DNA from: Streptomyces sp. 3214.6
Lineage (GTDB): Bacteria; Actinomycetota; Actinomycetes; Streptomycetales; Streptomycetaceae
Direction of reading: 5' to 3'
Length of the DNA: 64,000 bases
NCBI RefSeq assembly: GCF_900129855.1
Contig: NZ_LT670819.1
Location: forward strand, 2,976,001-3,040,000
Position 1 is the first letter of the stretch. The number at the start of each line of letters is the position of its first letter. A program made the translations under genes and the position numbers. Below are positions 61,552-64,000 of the stretch, in pieces. The notes beneath the pieces were generated by a model. That model searched no databases and was not told the DNA's origin. It saw only the letters and a list, made by a program, of their open reading frames with translations.

Positions 61552-62208
61552 TCACCGCCGGCCCCGGCCCAGGATCCCCCGCTCGTACGCCGTCGCCACG
61601 GCTGCCGCGCGGTCGTTGACGCCCAACTTGGCGTACAGATGGGTGAGATGGGTTTTCACGGTGGCCTCGCTGATGAAGAGCTCGCGGGCGATCTCCCGGT
61701 TGGAGGTGCCCCTGGCGACCAGGGTGAGGACCTCGTGTTCGCGGGCGGAGAGAGGCTCGGCCGCGGGCGCGCGGGGCGTGCGGACCGCGGAGACCAGGCG
61801 GGTGGCCACGGCGGGCGACAGCACCGTACGGCCTTCCGCCGCCGCCCTGACCGCCGTGAACAGCTCGTCCCGGGGGGCGTCCTTCAACAGGTAGCCCGTC
61901 GCGCCCGCCTCGATCGCGGGGAGGGTGTCGGAGTCGGTGTCGTAGGTCGTCAGGACCAGGATCTTCGCACGCGCTCCACGGCGGGTCAGTTCACGGATGG
62001 CGTCCACCCCACCGCCGCCCGGCATGCGGAGGTCCATCAGGATCACGTCCGGGTCGGCCGTCTCCGCCGTCGCCACCGCCTCCACTCCGTTCGCGGCCTC
62101 GCCCACGACCGTGAAGCCGGCGGCGGACTCGAACATGCCGCGCAGACCGTCGCGTACGACGGGATGGTCGTCGACGATCAGCAGGGTGATCAGGGGTGCG
62201 TCACTCAT
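61552..62208 (-). CDS. NarL/FixJ-family response regulator
   Basis: This 218-residue regulator has a receiver domain with phosphoacceptor D59 (ILMDLRMPGG) and acidic residues D13/D14, a linker, and a LuxR-type helix-turn-helix (LSAREHEVLTLVARGTSN...EATVKTHLTHLYAKLG, about residues 152-205). Its ATG at 62208 overlaps the sensor kinase stop by eight bases. The pair probably controls the upstream ABC exporter (inference from arrangement). Confidence 0.94.
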   Translation of the reverse strand: MSDAPLITLLIVDDHPVVRDGLRGMFESAAGFTVVGEAANGVEAVATAETADPDVILMDLRMPGGGGVDAIRELTRRGARAKILVLTTYDTDSDTLPAIEAGATGYLLKDAPRDELFTAVRAAAEGRTVLSPAVATRLVSAVRTPRAPAAEPLSAREHEVLTLVARGTSNREIARELFISEATVKTHLTHLYAKLGVNDRAAAVATAYERGILGRGRR

Positions 62209-63472
62209 GGCGGATCAACGGTACGTGAGCCGACAGCGCCGTGCCCTGCCCCGGCGCGGACTCGACGGTCAGGGCGCCCGCGACGCGTTCGGCGCGGGCC
62301 CGCATGCCGTCGAGGCCGAAGCCGCCCGACCGGGTGCGGGGGCGGGTGCGCACGGCGTCGGGGGCGAAGCCGACGCCGTCGTCGCGGATGTCGAGGATGA
62401 CCTCGTCGCCCAGGTAGGAGAGGGTGACGCCGACCCGGGTCGCCCCGGCGTGCCGCGACGCGTTGGAGAGGGCCTCCTGGGCGATGCGCAGCAGGGTGGC
62501 GGCGAGCTCGTCGTGGAGCTGCTCGGCCGTGCCCGTGATCGTGAACTCGGCGCGTACGCCGGTGCGTTCGCCCCATTCGACGACCGTCTTCTTCAGGGCC
62601 TCGGGCAGTCCGTCGTTCTCCAGCGCCACCGGGGCCAGGTTGTGCACGGAGCGACGGGCCTCGCCGAGACTGTGCCGGGCCAGGTCCATGGCGCGGTCGG
62701 TGTGCTCGCGGGCCTGGTCCCGGTCGGGCGTGTTCGCGACGACCTGGAGCTGGGCGATGATGCCGGTCAGGCCCTGGGCGATAGTGTCGTGGATCTCGGC
62801 GGCGAGCCGCCGCCGTTCGTCGGCGACCCCGGCCTCCCGTGCCTGGACGAGGAGTTGGGCGTGAAGGGCGGCGTTCTCGTCGAGGGCCTGCTGCAGGGCG
62901 GCGTTGGTGCGTTCGAGTTCGGCGATGGTCGCGGTGCGTTCGCGGGCCCGTTGCATCTCCTGCTCGGTGAGATGGGCGACCACCATCTGCAGGCCCGAGT
63001 TCGCGATCAGCAGCGCGCCGAAGACGACCCACTGCACCCCGCTCCCGAACGGCATCCCGCCGGCCTGCGCGCCGGCCACGGTGACCGCGCTCGCCAGCAG
63101 CCCGAGCCGCTGCCACCGCCTGCCCGGGATCGTCTCGTCGGCGTCCATGTAGCCGGCGGCGGCGTAGAACGCGAAGAACGGGTTGATCCAGGTGAGGACG
63201 AAGGCGAGGGCCCAGCGGACGACGTAGTACGCCGTCCCGGTCCGGGACGGCGTACGGCCGCGGCCGGGCCGGCGCACCCGCACGCCGTGCCACCACAGCT
63301 GGAGCGCGACCGCCGTGCCGAGCAGGGCCCAGGCGGTGTACCACTTGGCCGGGGAGGCATGGAGGTCGGCGGTCGCGAGCGCGGGGACCAGGCCGATGCA
63401 GAGCAGCCCGTACGGCCCCCAGGTGTGCAGTTGGTCCCAGCGCCGGTCGATCTGGCTGTCCACCGCGGTCAT
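62201..63472 (-). CDS. Sensor histidine kinase (NarX/DesK-type HisKA_3)
   Basis: This 423-residue kinase has about five membrane helices (residues 20-165), a coiled-coil linker (about 170-215), a HisKA_3 dimerisation motif with phosphorylated H228 (EIHDTIAQGL), and a HATPase domain ending in GGFGLDGMRARAE and the G2 box. ATG at 63472 was chosen with GGGGAC upstream; an earlier in-frame GTG (63529) would add 19 residues. It is coupled to the response regulator and lies 25 bp after the ABC-2 permease. Confidence 0.93.
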   Translation of the reverse strand: MTAVDSQIDRRWDQLHTWGPYGLLCIGLVPALATADLHASPAKWYTAWALLGTAVALQLWWHGVRVRRPGRGRTPSRTGTAYYVVRWALAFVLTWINPFFAFYAAAGYMDADETIPGRRWQRLGLLASAVTVAGAQAGGMPFGSGVQWVVFGALLIANSGLQMVVAHLTEQEMQRARERTATIAELERTNAALQQALDENAALHAQLLVQAREAGVADERRRLAAEIHDTIAQGLTGIIAQLQVVANTPDRDQAREHTDRAMDLARHSLGEARRSVHNLAPVALENDGLPEALKKTVVEWGERTGVRAEFTITGTAEQLHDELAATLLRIAQEALSNASRHAGATRVGVTLSYLGDEVILDIRDDGVGFAPDAVRTRPRTRSGGFGLDGMRARAERVAGALTVESAPGQGTALSAHVPLIRHE

Positions 63473-63497
63473 GTCCCCAGTCTGCACGGAACCGCCC

Positions 63498-64000
63498 CTA
63501 CTCCCAGCGGAACCAGCGACTTGCCGCACCCGTCAGCAGCAGGATCCACACCGCCAGCACGCCCAGGTGGCTCCAGCCCGGCCAGTGCCCGGCCGCCGCC
63601 TGGTTCAGTGCCTGCGCGGCCGCCCCGAACGGGGTATAGCCGACGATCCGGGCGAGCAGGTGCGGCATGGACTGCACCGGCGCCCACACGCCGGCGCAGA
63701 ACATCGACGGGAAGAACACGGCCGACCCGATCGCGCCCGCGATCTTCGTCGTACGGGACAGGGCCGCCACCACCGATCCGAGAGCAAGGGCGGCCAGAAC
63801 GGCCAGCAGCAGGGCGAGGACGTATCCGAGGGGCTGTTGCGGCAGGCGTACGCCGAAGCCGAGCCGCCCGACCGCGAGGGCGAGCAGCGCGGAGACCAGG
63901 GCGGCACCGCCGTACACCACCATCTGCGCGGACAGCAGGGCGCTCGGCCGGACCGGCGTGGTGGCCATCCGGCGCAGGATGCCGCGCTCCCGGTAGCCGG
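63498..64000 (-). CDS. ABC-2 type exporter permease, N-terminus cut by window edge
   Basis: The last 167 codons of an ABC-2 permease are visible, read in frame up to the right end (GYRERGILRRMATTPVRPSAL at the boundary). RERGILRRMATTPV is the usual cytoplasmic coupling element before the last membrane part. About five helices follow, with an FFPSMFCAGVWAP loop. The ATPase partner would lie to the right of the window. In this layout (ABC-2, kinase, regulator) the exporter often removes an antimicrobial compound, sensed by the kinase. Confidence 0.88.
   Translation of the reverse strand, partial: GYRERGILRRMATTPVRPSALLSAQMVVYGGAALVSALLALAVGRLGFGVRLPQQPLGYVLALLLAVLAALALGSVVAALSRTTKIAGAIGSAVFFPSMFCAGVWAPVQSMPHLLARIVGYTPFGAAAQALNQAAAGHWPGWSHLGVLAVWILLLTGAASRWFRWE

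Overview
The window is a piece of a Streptomyces chromosome. It is very GC-rich throughout, GTG starts are frequent, 4-bp GTGA start/stop overlaps join genes, and several exported proteins look like Tat substrates or lipoproteins. From memory, the gene order (gatC-gatA-gatB, an RmdB-type GGDEF-EAL protein, ligA, mnmA, an opp operon, gcvT-gcvH-glyA-sdaA, twin L,D-transpeptidases, glgX) follows the conserved core around SCO5454-SCO5501 of S. coelicolor. I found no tRNA, rRNA, insertion sequence, prophage, CRISPR array or origin. Both ends cut through genes: an MMPL transporter on the left and an ABC-2 permease on the right.

1-13.6 kb, almost all minus strand. This part holds the MMPL transporter and a small membrane protein. 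Next is the GatCAB amidotransferase operon, with a 79-residue membrane-protein gene inserted between gatA and gatB, followed by a cupin and the c-di-GMP phosphodiesterase-like RmdB. The last group is a LOG-family / SDR / MetE-like / ligA gene string. 13.6-26 kb, mixed strands. A divergent pair (secreted peptide and a membrane XRE-RICIN regulator) shares a promoter full of TGTCCGGA inverted repeats. Then come mnmA and its likely sulfur donor, a cysteine desulfurase. A FabR/DesT-like TetR gene has sites that recur upstream of a thioesterase gene. Two convergent gene pairs overlap or abut.

26-35.4 kb, minus strand. A five-gene oligopeptide ABC operon (oppC-oppA-oppB-oppD-oppF) is preceded by two SseB paralogues and a P-loop protein. 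35.4-40.3 kb, plus strand. A tandem glycine riboswitch leads gcvT-gcvH-glyA-sdaA, a route from glycine through serine to pyruvate. 40.3-48 kb, minus strand. A PAS-PAS-GAF-PP2C-HATPase switch protein is followed by a sugar-acid operon: a fuconate dehydratase, an RbsB-like binding protein, a double ATPase and a permease.

48-64 kb. The genes are a MOSC protein, redox enzymes, an AraC regulator, an EF-hand protein and a GNAT enzyme. A coupled pair of envelope lipoproteins follows (a degenerate NodB deacetylase and a beta-propeller). The rest is an anti-sigma-like ATPase, a crotonase, two L,D-transpeptidases, glgX, and a NarL-type two-component system behind an ABC-2 exporter permease. Many convergent junctions carry long perfect hairpins that I interpret as terminators. 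Nothing here is a certain new system. The best candidates for undescribed biology are the TetR site set, the XRE-RICIN/secreted-peptide module and the deacetylase/propeller lipoprotein pair.
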